DNA of 64,000 nucleotides, from assembly GCF_008080435.1 (NCBI RefSeq), contig NZ_VRKN01000002.1, forward strand, positions 310,001 through 374,000, given 5' to 3'. Of the stretch, positions 52,740 through 61,198 are shown one piece after another (within the stretch, counting starts at the first letter, position 1; each line of letters opens with the position of its first letter). Position numbers and translations under genes: made by a program. The notes beneath the pieces were generated by a model, which was given only the letters and a program-made list of their open reading frames with translations, was not told the origin of the DNA and searched no databases. Source of the stretch: Enterobacter asburiae (lineage in GTDB: Bacteria > Pseudomonadota > Gammaproteobacteria > Enterobacterales > Enterobacteriaceae).

Positions 52740-53903
52740 ATGCTGCTATCTGACATTCAAATAAAACGAGCAAAACCGAAGGACAAACCCTATACACTTA
52801 ACGATGGTATGGGACTATCACTCCTCATCGACACAACGGGCAGTAAAGGCTGGCGTTTCCGCTATCGCTTTGCAGGAAAACCGAAGATGATTTCCTTCGG
52901 CGTATATAGCGATGTGTCATTGGCACAAGCACGCGCTAAACGTGATGAAGCGCGTTCGATGTTAGCCAGAGGGATCAACCCAAGTGAAGCCAGAAAAGCA
53001 GATAAAATTGCTTTGCAATTCGCGTATGAAAACAGCTTTGAATCAGTAGCAAGAGAATGGCATTCATCGAAAAAAGCCATCTGGTCAGAGGGGTATGCAA
53101 AAGAAGTTCTCAATTGTATGGAAAAGGATATTTTTCCTTTTATCGGCCAGCGCCCAATTGAGCAAATTGAACCACTAGAGCTGCTAACCGTCCTTCAAAA
53201 AATAGAGAAAAGAGGTGCGTTAGAGCAAACCAGCAAGATCCGCCGCCGCTGCGGAGAAGTGCTTCGTTATGCTGTTGCCACTGGTAGAGCAAAGTATAAT
53301 TTTGCACCCGATTTAGCTATCGCACTCAGCAAACCTAAAACTCAACACTTCCCGTTCCTAACTGAAAGCGAGTTGCCCGAGTTCGTCAAGGCTCTGGATA
53401 ACTATCAGGGTAGTTTAGTGACCAAATACGCCACGCAACTGCTGATGCTGACAGGTGTGCGAACAATTGAGCTACGTGCAGCGGAATGGGCAGAATTTAA
53501 TTTAGATAATGCCTTGTGGGAGATCCCCAAAGAACGAATGAAGAAACGTCGTCCGCATCTGGTGCCGCTATCAACTCAGGCGATCGATATTCTAAAAAAG
53601 CTCCATGCCATTACAGGACATTACACTCTCGTATTCCCTGGCAGAAACGATGTGAGAAAACCTATGAGCGAAGCTAGTATTAACAAAGTGATCAAGTTGC
53701 TTGGGTATCATGGGCGCTTAACTGGACATGGTTTTAGGCATACCATGAGCACAATCTTGCATGAACATGGCTTTGAAAGTGCATGGATTGAAATGCAGCT
53801 TGCGCATGTTGATAAGAACTCTATTCGAGGCACTTACAATCATGCACAATATTTAGACCTGCGAAGAAAAATGCTTCAAAGGTACACAGAGCATATAACG
53901 TAA
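52740..53903 (+). CDS. Tyrosine recombinase integrase, P4/IntS type
   Basis: The 387-residue enzyme has the P4-family layout: N-terminal DUF4102 domain (MLLSDIQIKRAKPKDKPYTL), a core-binding helical domain, and a catalytic domain. The catalytic residues are visible: R in LTGVRTIELRAAEW, the HGFRH box (H330/R333), H356 in QLAHVDKN, and nucleophile Y366 in GTYNHAQY. It resembles E. coli IntS (CPS-53), which also uses argW. The ATG at 52740 is favoured by family N-terminus; the open frame begins at 52656. It looks intact. Confidence 0.93.
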   Translation: MLLSDIQIKRAKPKDKPYTLNDGMGLSLLIDTTGSKGWRFRYRFAGKPKMISFGVYSDVSLAQARAKRDEARSMLARGINPSEARKADKIALQFAYENSFESVAREWHSSKKAIWSEGYAKEVLNCMEKDIFPFIGQRPIEQIEPLELLTVLQKIEKRGALEQTSKIRRRCGEVLRYAVATGRAKYNFAPDLAIALSKPKTQHFPFLTESELPEFVKALDNYQGSLVTKYATQLLMLTGVRTIELRAAEWAEFNLDNALWEIPKERMKKRRPHLVPLSTQAIDILKKLHAITGHYTLVFPGRNDVRKPMSEASINKVIKLLGYHGRLTGHGFRHTMSTILHEHGFESAWIEMQLAHVDKNSIRGTYNHAQYLDLRRKMLQRYTEHIT

Positions 53904-53918
53904 AATATTAATATGTTT

Positions 53919-55361
53919 TTATTTTACGTATTCCTTTAATATATTCACTACTGGATAATACCATGCATCTTTTTTGTTTAAATCAATCGTCATTGCAGCC
54001 AAAATAATTTGAACAATGACCAATAAAAAAACAAGAGATGAATATCTCTTATTATACATTATATTTTTTATTTGGATTCTATTTTCTGAAAGAGAATAAA
54101 CCCCATTTACAATTCCGTTTAATTCGCCAACACGATTAATGTTTATTTTAATAATTCTATCCACGGTTTCCGAGTATTCTTTTGGGACATGTGAACTCAT
54201 ATTTTTTCTTGCTGATAACAGCCAAGCAGAGATTAATTTTAATTCATATGATATTGTATATAAATGTTTATGCATAACTTCAAGAGATTGATTTTTGTTA
54301 TGTAGTTTTAAGTTATTTAAATAACCACTAATTTTATTAACTTTCTCATTCATAAGTAAAAAGGGAGCTAATGACAAATGAGTTCCTGAGTTCGAAATAT
54401 ATCTCTGCTCACGTTTTCTGTTCGCAGGTCGGATTTCCCTAGGCTTAACCCTCAAATATATCCAATCCACATCTTTAATTTTATGAGCAGACTTACCAAT
54501 AAATGACTTAAACTTGTCCTTGCTAAGTTCAGCATTAACGAACTTGCGACGCCTAGATAAAATAACATTGTGTTTTCTCAAATTTCGAGCACACCCATCA
54601 AAATATGGAGTATTTTGTTCAATAACCATGTCATAGAAGCAACATAATTCATGGCTGGATTTTTTTATCTTAATTTCTTTCATTAACTTTTTGAGAAGAT
54701 TAAGCGCATCTTTTTGTATATTATTTATATTACCAAATAAAATATCTTCTGAGTGATGAAAATAATCCTTCATGATAACACTTGAACACTTCCTCGAATA
54801 AACATTGAGATGTGTTAATTTAACATAATATTCTAATTTAGATACAGGAACATTTGAAATGCTTTGAGTTAATGACTCTTTCAGGGCTATGTAGAATGTC
54901 ACAAAAGATAGGCCCGCTGAATATTTTGTCAGTGTAATATAAACGCCATCAAAACAATCATTTTCGAGAAATATTGGATGTAAGTCATCCAACATTCCTC
55001 TTTTATTTATTTGTACCAACCCAATATTTATCCACCCATTTTCTTGATCAAATGATTTTGGTTGTATGTTAACATTTGTTTTTGTCGAATTAAAACGAGA
55101 GCGTTTTTCTTGCCATTTTTTTAGTTTTGTTAATTCATCACTATCCATCAGCATAGAAAAAGAAATAGCGTTCCATTTGAATGGTGTCTCAAATAGTGAA
55201 ACATAATAAATATTAGGCTTTTCATTTTTCTTCTCACGTATATAATCGCTTTCAGAATGATAATCCTTTGCATTAATTGAAAAAACCTTGGGGAAAATAA
55301 ATGGTACTTTATTAGCAACATTCAATGCGATGGCTGTAAATTTATCAATATTCAAATTCAT
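53919..55361 (-). CDS. Hypothetical protein with C-terminal membrane segment (two-gene cassette, gene 2)
   Basis: I do not recognise this family. The 480-residue protein is soluble for most of its length, rich in Lys, Asn, Ser and Ile. One hydrophobic stretch near the C-terminus (about residues 449-465, SSLVFLLVIVQIILAAM) is probably a single membrane anchor, followed by a short tail. No nuclease, ATPase or nucleotidyltransferase motif is obvious. Its true ATG is likely at 55361 (GGGGTG ahead); a GTG at 55382 overlaps the previous gene's stop. GC content is far below the flanks, which points to horizontal transfer. It ends 15 bases from the convergent integrase stop. Confidence 0.72.
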   Translation of the reverse strand: MNLNIDKFTAIALNVANKVPFIFPKVFSINAKDYHSESDYIREKKNEKPNIYYVSLFETPFKWNAISFSMLMDSDELTKLKKWQEKRSRFNSTKTNVNIQPKSFDQENGWINIGLVQINKRGMLDDLHPIFLENDCFDGVYITLTKYSAGLSFVTFYIALKESLTQSISNVPVSKLEYYVKLTHLNVYSRKCSSVIMKDYFHHSEDILFGNINNIQKDALNLLKKLMKEIKIKKSSHELCCFYDMVIEQNTPYFDGCARNLRKHNVILSRRRKFVNAELSKDKFKSFIGKSAHKIKDVDWIYLRVKPREIRPANRKREQRYISNSGTHLSLAPFLLMNEKVNKISGYLNNLKLHNKNQSLEVMHKHLYTISYELKLISAWLLSARKNMSSHVPKEYSETVDRIIKININRVGELNGIVNGVYSLSENRIQIKNIMYNKRYSSLVFLLVIVQIILAAMTIDLNKKDAWYYPVVNILKEYVK

Positions 55362-55378
55362 ATCACACCCCAAACAAA

Positions 55379-56188
55379 TCACAATCTCTCAGGAGAGATG
55401 AAAAGTTTATAACTATCCCGACTTCTTACTATTTTTTTATATATGACAGAATCTGAATTGACTATTTCCTTTAATTCACTCAATTTCGACATATCAAAAT
55501 TATAACCTAAAATTATACAATCAACACTATCCTTTGAATAGTTTTCTACTTTACTAAAATCATCTTTATTTTCCGAAAAATCATTATGAATAAACCTTAC
55601 TTCATCTTCATATTCCCAGCACAATGACTTCCTATAAATAATATCTGATGCAACATTGACAGTGTCATTAAACGCTGAAAATAAATCAACAGGAGAATCA
55701 CTATAAACAACATCGCCAATCAACCGTGGTTTAAGACTCCTAACTAAGTTTTCTTTTTGGAATCTTATACAAAACCCTGCATGGCTATCAGCATAATGAG
55801 ACCATAATAATGGATTCGTCGCATTTTTTGAGAAACAACATACGAAACTTCGCTGCAAAGAAGCAAGAACCACATTAAGAATAATTGATAAAGGATGTTT
55901 ATCCATCCGGCCTTCATCAACTAACCCCTGTATGTCATTAATATACTTCATCGCCAGATTATTAATATTATCATGAGTAATAGCACCTAGTTCCAATAAC
56001 TTATAAGCAGATGTTCTTTGCTTAATAAATTCTAACATAGAAGCACCCGTCACAATATTGACAGGTACATTCAAAGTGCAATCAAAAGGATCATTAAATT
56101 CACTTCCCAACGAGAACCATATTTCATCGTTTTTAAGAGCTGAGAGATGATATTCATTCATCGTTCTGTATTTATATAAGTACGACAT
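55379..56188 (-). CDS. DUF2971-family protein (two-gene cassette, gene 1)
   Basis: The 269-residue protein matches the DUF2971 pattern: LYKYR (4-8) then FNDPFDC (31-37), CFS (118-120), LLWSHYADSHAGFCIRF (127-143) and KSLCWEYEDEVRF (187-199). The family is widespread in mobile islands and has no agreed biochemical function. The conserved Trp-Ser-His-Tyr and Glu-Asp-Glu-Val-Arg boxes suggest an enzyme active site, but that is inference. It is first in a two-gene AT-rich operon with the gene at 53919, spaced to overlap or nearly touch it. Confidence 0.82.
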   Translation of the reverse strand: MSYLYKYRTMNEYHLSALKNDEIWFSLGSEFNDPFDCTLNVPVNIVTGASMLEFIKQRTSAYKLLELGAITHDNINNLAMKYINDIQGLVDEGRMDKHPLSIILNVVLASLQRSFVCCFSKNATNPLLWSHYADSHAGFCIRFQKENLVRSLKPRLIGDVVYSDSPVDLFSAFNDTVNVASDIIYRKSLCWEYEDEVRFIHNDFSENKDDFSKVENYSKDSVDCIILGYNFDMSKLSELKEIVNSDSVIYKKIVRSRDSYKLFISPERL

Positions 56189-56640
56189 CCCTATCCTTAA
56201 TTAGTAAATGGTAGAAGCATAGGTATTATTACTTACCTCTATCTTACACCGTTCAGACGCGTAAACAAATCTGCATCCTCAACAAAATCGCACTACACCG
56301 CACCCGCCTGCGGTTTTCAGATCGCAAAAATTTTTCAGCTGGGATTATTTGCAAATGATAGCGCCAGACCGCGCCACAACTGGGGATATACAGCGAGCAG
56401 GGAACTGAAAAGAGTGAAAAGAATTTCAGCTTTTTTCAGTTCAGCTTTACTCCAACATCGTCATCACTTTAATTAAGCTATTGATAGTAAATAGATATAA
56501 AATTTTAGGTGCGATTTTTCATGATAACTAACGACACACTTCAAAGTTAACAAACTGATTCTTATACATATTTTTCGCTTAAGCAACTGAAATTTAATGA
56601 ACCGAAGCCGGGAAAATTTTAGTTACTCCCGGCGAGCCGT
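56189..56640. other. AT-rich island gap with hairpin
   Basis: About 450 bases between the DUF2971 gene and the T6SS remnant hold no credible gene. Features are repeated CAGCTTTTTTCAG/CTGAAA-like motifs near 56408-56450, and a GCCGGGA/TCCCGGC inverted repeat (56607-56633) that could end minus-strand transcripts from tssB. Confidence 0.5.
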
Positions 56641-56829
56641 TCACTGGCTCTCTTTGGCTGCCAGTAGGAGTTCTAATGCTTTTTGTCGCTCGTCCGGTGG
56701 CAAAGCATCCATTAGCTCTTTAATCCGTCCCTGGCCGCTCAAAGCGCTGGGACTAATCGTGTGTGAGAAGGAAACGTTCATCACAAACGTATGCCCACAC
56801 CACGCTTTCACCACCCGCAGTATTTTCAT
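56641..56829 (-). pseudogene. Out-of-frame 3' fragment joined to the tssC start
   Basis: The last 35-40 codons (ending in RIKELMDALPPDERQKALEL and a short tail) look like a real protein C-terminus of unknown family. The front part reads through the start of the truncated tssC in another frame, so this 62-codon frame is probably a chimera of two broken genes rather than a gene. I cannot name the parent protein. Confidence 0.45.
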
Positions 56830-56842
56830 TTTGTACAGACAT
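56753..56842 (-). pseudogene. tssC': tssC start, truncated after about 15 codons
   Basis: Thirty-nine bases after the tssB stop, an ATG with AAGGA six bases ahead opens MSVQNENTAGGESVV, then the frame changes character and stops at 56753. Position (tssC directly follows tssB in type VI clusters), ribosome site and residue style make it the front of tssC, cut by a deletion. No part of the usual 490-residue sheath subunit is seen. Confidence 0.55.
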
Positions 56843-56880
56843 GAGCATTCCTTGATTAATCCGTTATAACAGCGCGATGG

Positions 56881-57378
56881 TTAAGGTTTTTTTGATGCCA
56901 GTGCTGAAAGTTCATTTCGCAACTCAGCACTAAGCGACTGGTCCAGAACGATTTTTTCCAGTTCTTTCCGGAAAGTCTGGTTATCCAACAGGTTGGCCTT
57001 CAGATCGCGAAGCAAGTTGCGCATCGCCAGCATCGCCTTCAACTGCGGTATCTGAGCAGCCACCTGCTCTGGCGTGAAATCTTTCATGCTCTGGAAAGTC
57101 AGTTGAATATTGTCCTCGCCGCCATCATCAGACAGCGTATTTTTAACGGTTAGATTAAGTTTTGGGGAATATTCGGAAAGAACGCTATCAAAATTATTTT
57201 TGGTGATGTTAACTTTTTCACGCTCAGATATTGAAGCAGACTCCTGCCCATTACTAAAATCCCCCGTAACCAGTAATTTCAGTGGTAATTCCATTTTCTT
57301 GCTTGCCCCGCCCGTATGCAGGTCAAGCTTCAGGTTAATACGTGCCTTAGGCACCTCATTCTGAAAACTGTCAGCCAT
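56881..57378 (-). CDS. tssB: Type VI secretion contractile sheath small subunit TssB (orphan)
   Basis: The 165-residue protein begins MADSFQNEVPKARINLKLDLHTGG and carries the VipA/TssB body (ELPLKLLVTGDFSNG, MKDFTPEQVAAQIPQLKAML, then the C-terminal helix with MRNLLRDLKANLLDN). TssB pairs with TssC to form the contractile sheath of a type VI machine. Here no intact tssC, hcp, tssK, clpV or vgrG is found in the window, so it cannot build a sheath alone. The ATG at 57378 (GAGGG ahead) is preferred over ones at 57393 and 57408. Length matches the family. Confidence 0.9.
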   Translation of the reverse strand: MADSFQNEVPKARINLKLDLHTGGASKKMELPLKLLVTGDFSNGQESASISEREKVNITKNNFDSVLSEYSPKLNLTVKNTLSDDGGEDNIQLTFQSMKDFTPEQVAAQIPQLKAMLAMRNLLRDLKANLLDNQTFRKELEKIVLDQSLSAELRNELSALASKKP

Positions 57379-58173
57379 CTCATCATCCCTCATTGTTTCG
57401 CTACGCAAACTTCACGGTGTCGTTCTTGATGCGCAATATTAGAATAATGATCGACATAAAATCAAATACACAGATCTTTTACCTGAAATAAGAAATTCCT
57501 TAAGAATTTTACACTGAATAATTATGGCAAATTACTCTGCCATCTTAGAAAAAGACACTGCTTTTGGTATGCAAACCGAATATATGTATCGAAAAAATGA
57601 TTGCAGACAGATGGACGTCAAGGAAAACACCTTATATTGATTTTCATCAATATGGTGAGTCCAAAAATCATGAATGGACTGTAATACGTTATTACAGAAC
57701 GATTAAAATAAGATATTTATAAATAATGAAAGCACACTGAATTATTGATTATATAAATAATACATGAGAAATTTCACACGGGATTTTCTTATCCACCAAT
57801 TTGGAAGCGATAAATAAATTTCTTAAGTGAGTTATCTGTCACGAATAAACACGCCGCTCTTTTTGCCCATTCACACCTTCATCAGAAGATGCCTACCTCT
57901 CCAGCCCAAGCAGACGGCATGCTCTTTCCACTAATGATTATAAAATCTGTAAAATCAAGCACCTTCCAGACTGCCGCTTTTTTAATCAAAAACGAGTAAT
58001 AGCACATATCGTATAACGGTGCTACATTATGCCGCCCACCCAATGTCAGCTATGGCCAGGTAACGCCGTAAAGATCGGTAAAGCCTGCAACCATGACCTT
58101 GTACTACGGTCTAATAGGCACGTGGTATCGCACTTTGCGTTACTTTCACCGGCTCTACATAGGTTTCTCTATT
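57379..58173. other. AT-rich gap between tssB and lpxP
   Basis: Roughly 800 bases contain no convincing gene. The low GC, many AATTAT/TTATAA runs and position ahead of tssB suit an H-NS-bound promoter region of a former type VI operon. The last 150 bases are the lpxP promoter and leader. No copy of the argW 3' end was found here. Confidence 0.5.
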
Positions 58174-59091
58174 TTGTCTCAATCCAATTTCAAACGCGCA
58201 TTTTTGCACCCGCGTTACTGGTTTACATGGTTTGGTCTTGGCGTACTGTGGTTGCTGGTACAGCTTCCTTACCCGGTGATCCGCATACTGGGCTCAAGAC
58301 TCGGCAGCACATCCCGCTGTTTCCTGAAACGTCGCGAATCGATCGCGCGTAAAAATATTGAGCTTTGTTTTCCGCAGTACAATGCCGAAGAGCGCGAGAA
58401 ACTCATCGCTGAAAACTTCAAGTCTATCGGCATGGCGCTGCTTGAAACCGGCATGGCCTGGTTCTGGCCGGATGAGCGTGTCCGCAAGTGGTTTGATGTG
58501 GAAGGACTGGATAACCTTAAACGCGCGCAGATGCAAAAACGCGGCGTGATGGTTGTCGGCGTTCACTTTATGTCGCTGGAGCTGGGTGGCCGCGTGATGG
58601 GGCTTTGTCAGCCAATGATGGCAACCTACAGACCGCACAACAGTGCGCTGATGGAGTGGGTGCAGACGCGAGGCCGCATGCGTTCCAATAAGGCGATGAT
58701 CAGCCGTAATAACCTGCGCGGTATGGTCGGTGCTCTCAAGAAAGGAGAGGCCGTCTGGTTTGCGCCCGATCAGGATTATGGCCGTAAAGGCAGCAGCTTT
58801 GCGCCCTTCTTTGCGGTGAAAGACGTTGCGACGACTAACGGCACCTTTGTCATTTCGCGTCTGTCTGGCGCCTCCATGCTGACCGTGACGATGGTGCGAA
58901 AAGCAGATAAATCAGGCTATCGTCTGCACATCTCCCCTGAAATGGCTAACTATCCGGAAAACGAGTGCGAAGCCGCAGCGTTTATCAATAAAGTCATCGA
59001 AACTGAAATCATGCGTGCGCCAGAGCAGTATCTGTGGATGCATCGTCGTTTCAAAACCCGCCCTCTTGGCGAAGCCTCGCTCTATATCTAA
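58174..59091 (+). CDS. lpxP: Lipid A palmitoleoyltransferase LpxP
   Basis: LpxP adds palmitoleate to Kdo2-lipid IVA at low temperature in place of the laurate added by LpxL. The lysophospholipid-acyltransferase features are VVGVHFMSLELGGR (with the HxxxxE pair), FAPDQDYGRKGS and QYLWMHRRFKTRP. From the TTG at 58174 (MSQSNFKRAFLHPRYW) the protein has 305 residues, matching E. coli (306). An ATG at 58093 is in frame, but its 27 extra residues look like leader, so the start is not settled. It is followed by its own terminator. Confidence 0.88.
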   Translation: MSQSNFKRAFLHPRYWFTWFGLGVLWLLVQLPYPVIRILGSRLGSTSRCFLKRRESIARKNIELCFPQYNAEEREKLIAENFKSIGMALLETGMAWFWPDERVRKWFDVEGLDNLKRAQMQKRGVMVVGVHFMSLELGGRVMGLCQPMMATYRPHNSALMEWVQTRGRMRSNKAMISRNNLRGMVGALKKGEAVWFAPDQDYGRKGSSFAPFFAVKDVATTNGTFVISRLSGASMLTVTMVRKADKSGYRLHISPEMANYPENECEAAAFINKVIETEIMRAPEQYLWMHRRFKTRPLGEASLYI

Positions 59092-59101
59092 GCCCATCAT
59101 G

Positions 59102-59132
59102 AAGGTTAGTTTTGCTAAGAAACTAACCTTTT
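59102..59132 (+). terminator. Terminator after lpxP
   Basis: The stem AAGGTTAGTTT/AAACTAACCTT is followed by TTTTC, 11 bases past the stop. Confidence 0.8.
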
Positions 59133-59449
59133 CAATCACCTGTCTTCCCGCTGAAAAACCATCTTTCATTGCATCGCCCAAAATGAATTTATTGCGCGGC
59201 GAAATCAAACTGTCGCCGTTCCACGACACTCGTAAGTGACGGAAATTATTTAAAAAAATGACTCTTGTCACCCCTCATTTTTAGGCGTACATTAGCGCCG
59301 TCTGGCAACAGGAAAGCACAGAATTCTGAGCTGGAGTTAACGGCGTAACGGGAAAATTCTCATTTCCGTTTTGACCGGATTTCAGTTCTCTATAATCAGG
59401 TGGACTCTGTTTTTAAATGCGTACCACAAGATACGCGGAGCGATGAAAC
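59133..59449. other. Leader region of ypdK
   Basis: About 315 bases without a gene. It holds a likely promoter for ypdK and a GCGTA...TACGC inverted repeat (59420-59436) just ahead of its start. Confidence 0.4.
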
Positions 59450-59521
59450 GTGAAATATTTCTTTATGGGCATTTCGGTGATTGTTTTAGTCTGGGCCGGA
59501 ACCTTTGCCCTGATGATCTAG
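59450..59521 (+). CDS. ypdK: Small membrane protein YpdK
   Basis: This 23-residue frame starts with GTG (VKYFFMGISVIVLVWAG...) and is one hydrophobic helix. It matches E. coli YpdK, a tiny inner-membrane protein of unknown function located between lpxP and alaC. Ribosome-site-like GCGGAGCGATG lies just ahead. It is too short for ordinary gene calling. It is followed at once by the shared terminator with alaC. Confidence 0.85.
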   Translation: MKYFFMGISVIVLVWAGTFALMI

Positions 59522-59537
59522 TGAAGAACATGCAGTC

Positions 59538-59570
59538 AAAAAAACAGGAGCCATCGGCTCCTGTTTTTTT
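59538..59570. terminator. Bidirectional terminator between ypdK and alaC
   Basis: The stem AACAGGAGCC/GGCTCCTGTT has seven flanking A and T residues on either side. Confidence 0.9.
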
Positions 59571-59573
59571 ATG

Positions 59574-60812
59574 TCATGATGACGCGGGGTGTTCGGCCAC
59601 GCTCTTTGAGGTGAGAAGACCGTCGGCCCTGAACATACTCTTGATGCCCCTGACCGCCTGACGAATACGGTCGCTGTTTTCAATCAGGGCAAATCGCACA
59701 TGGGTGTCGCCATAATCACCAAAGCCAATGCCCGGTGACACACACACCTTCGCATCCTGCAGCAGTTTTTTGGCAAACTCCAGCGATCCCATCGCCGCGT
59801 ACGGTTCCGGTATTTTCGCCCAGACGTACATGGACGCTTTCGGCATTTCCACCATCCAGCCCGCTTCATGCAACCCTTTTACCAGCACGTCGCGGCGGCG
59901 CTTATACTGGGCGGCAATCTCGTGAACGCATTGCTGATCGCCCTCCAGAGCAGCGATAGCCGCAACCTGCAGCGGCGTGAAGGTACCGTAGTCGTGATAA
60001 CTCTTAATGCGCGCCAGTGCACTCACCAGCGTTTTGTTACCCACCATAAAGCCAATACGCCAGCCCGCCATGTTGTAGCTTTTCGACAGGGTAAAGAACT
60101 CTACCGCCACGTCACGTGCGCCCGGGACCTGCATAATCGACGGGGCTTTCCAGCCGTCATAGACGATGTCAGCATAGGCTAAATCGTGAACCACCAGCAC
60201 GTCATAACGCTTCGCCAGAGCGACAACTTTCTCAAAGAAGTCGAGCTCCACGCACTGGGCCGTTGGGTTCGACGGGAAGCCGAGGATCATCATCTTGGGT
60301 TTCGGATAGCTTTCGCGAATCGCACGTTCCAGTTCATTAAAGAAATCAACACCTTCCACCAGCGGTACAGAACGGACCTGAGCCCCGGCAATCACCGCGC
60401 CGTAGATATGGATCGGGTAGCTTGGATTGGGTACCAGCACCGTATCGCCATGATCCAGCGTGGCCAGCATCAGGTGTGCCAGCCCCTCTTTCGAGCCGAT
60501 GGTGACAATAGCTTCACTTTCCGGATCGATATCAACCTGATAGCGATCCTGATACCAGCGCGAGATCGCGCGACGTAACCTGGGAATACCGCGAGAGGTT
60601 GAGTAGCCGTGCGTATCCGGGCGCTGGGCAACCGTGCAGAGTTTCTCAACGATATGCGGTGGCGTTGGGCCGTCAGGGTTACCCATGCTGAAATCAATGA
60701 TATCTTCGCCGCGCCGACGCGCAGCCATTTTCAGTTCAGCAGTGATATTGAAAACATAAGGGGGGAGACGATCGATACGCGTAAAACGGCGTTCAGGACT
60801 GAATTCAGCCAT
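59574..60812 (-). CDS. alaC: Glutamate-pyruvate aminotransferase AlaC
   Basis: AlaC is the second main alanine-forming transaminase (the first is AlaA, whose gene end opens this window). The 412-residue PLP enzyme has [17 protein letters not shown] with the PLP lysine, [17 protein letters not shown], and the C-terminal [17 protein letters not shown] substrate-binding arginine. The start is at [14 protein letters not shown]. Confidence 0.95.
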   Translation of the reverse strand: MAEFSPERRFTRIDRLPPYVFNITAELKMAARRRGEDIIDFSMGNPDGPTPPHIVEKLCTVAQRPDTHGYSTSRGIPRLRRAISRWYQDRYQVDIDPESEAIVTIGSKEGLAHLMLATLDHGDTVLVPNPSYPIHIYGAVIAGAQVRSVPLVEGVDFFNELERAIRESYPKPKMMILGFPSNPTAQCVELDFFEKVVALAKRYDVLVVHDLAYADIVYDGWKAPSIMQVPGARDVAVEFFTLSKSYNMAGWRIGFMVGNKTLVSALARIKSYHDYGTFTPLQVAAIAALEGDQQCVHEIAAQYKRRRDVLVKGLHEAGWMVEMPKASMYVWAKIPEPYAAMGSLEFAKKLLQDAKVCVSPGIGFGDYGDTHVRFALIENSDRIRQAVRGIKSMFRADGLLTSKSVAEHPASS

Positions 60813-61198
60813 AGATTCCTCAGATTAACGTTAGCGCCCGGACCGTCCGAGCGACGCTGCCACCGATGTGGCATGCTTAGAAAATAACCTGAAAAAAATC
60901 ATGCTGTCGAGAGGGAAATGAAAAAAAAGCGATCGTCTGAAAACCGGAACCCGGCGGCACCGAAAAGCGGAAGCCTCTGTTTCGGGTTCGGCGTTCTGAT
61001 AGCTGTTATTTAACAATATGATATCAAAACAGTTACCTGACGATGCGCCGGTAAGAAAAAAACAGGACGCATCGGTCGCTGCCAGATAATCCCCTTTGCA
61101 AATTATGGTTTTTCCTCATTTGATAAACCTGACGGATAGCTGGTCAATACGCGCCAGGTTTTTTATCATGGTTCTTTCCCGTTTTCCCAGGTCTACTC
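60813..61198. promoter_or_regulatory. alaC / ypdA divergent control region
   Basis: 386 bases without a gene, holding both promoters. No operator could be recognised. Confidence 0.45.

Noticed and set aside
56371..56395. AACTGGGGATATAC stretch considered as a degenerate attR of argW
   Set aside because: Only a few bases match the tRNA 3' end, no better than chance.
59099..59239. Short frame after lpxP starting MKVSFAKKL
   Set aside because: It begins inside the lpxP terminator hairpin and has no ribosome site, so it is not treated as a gene.
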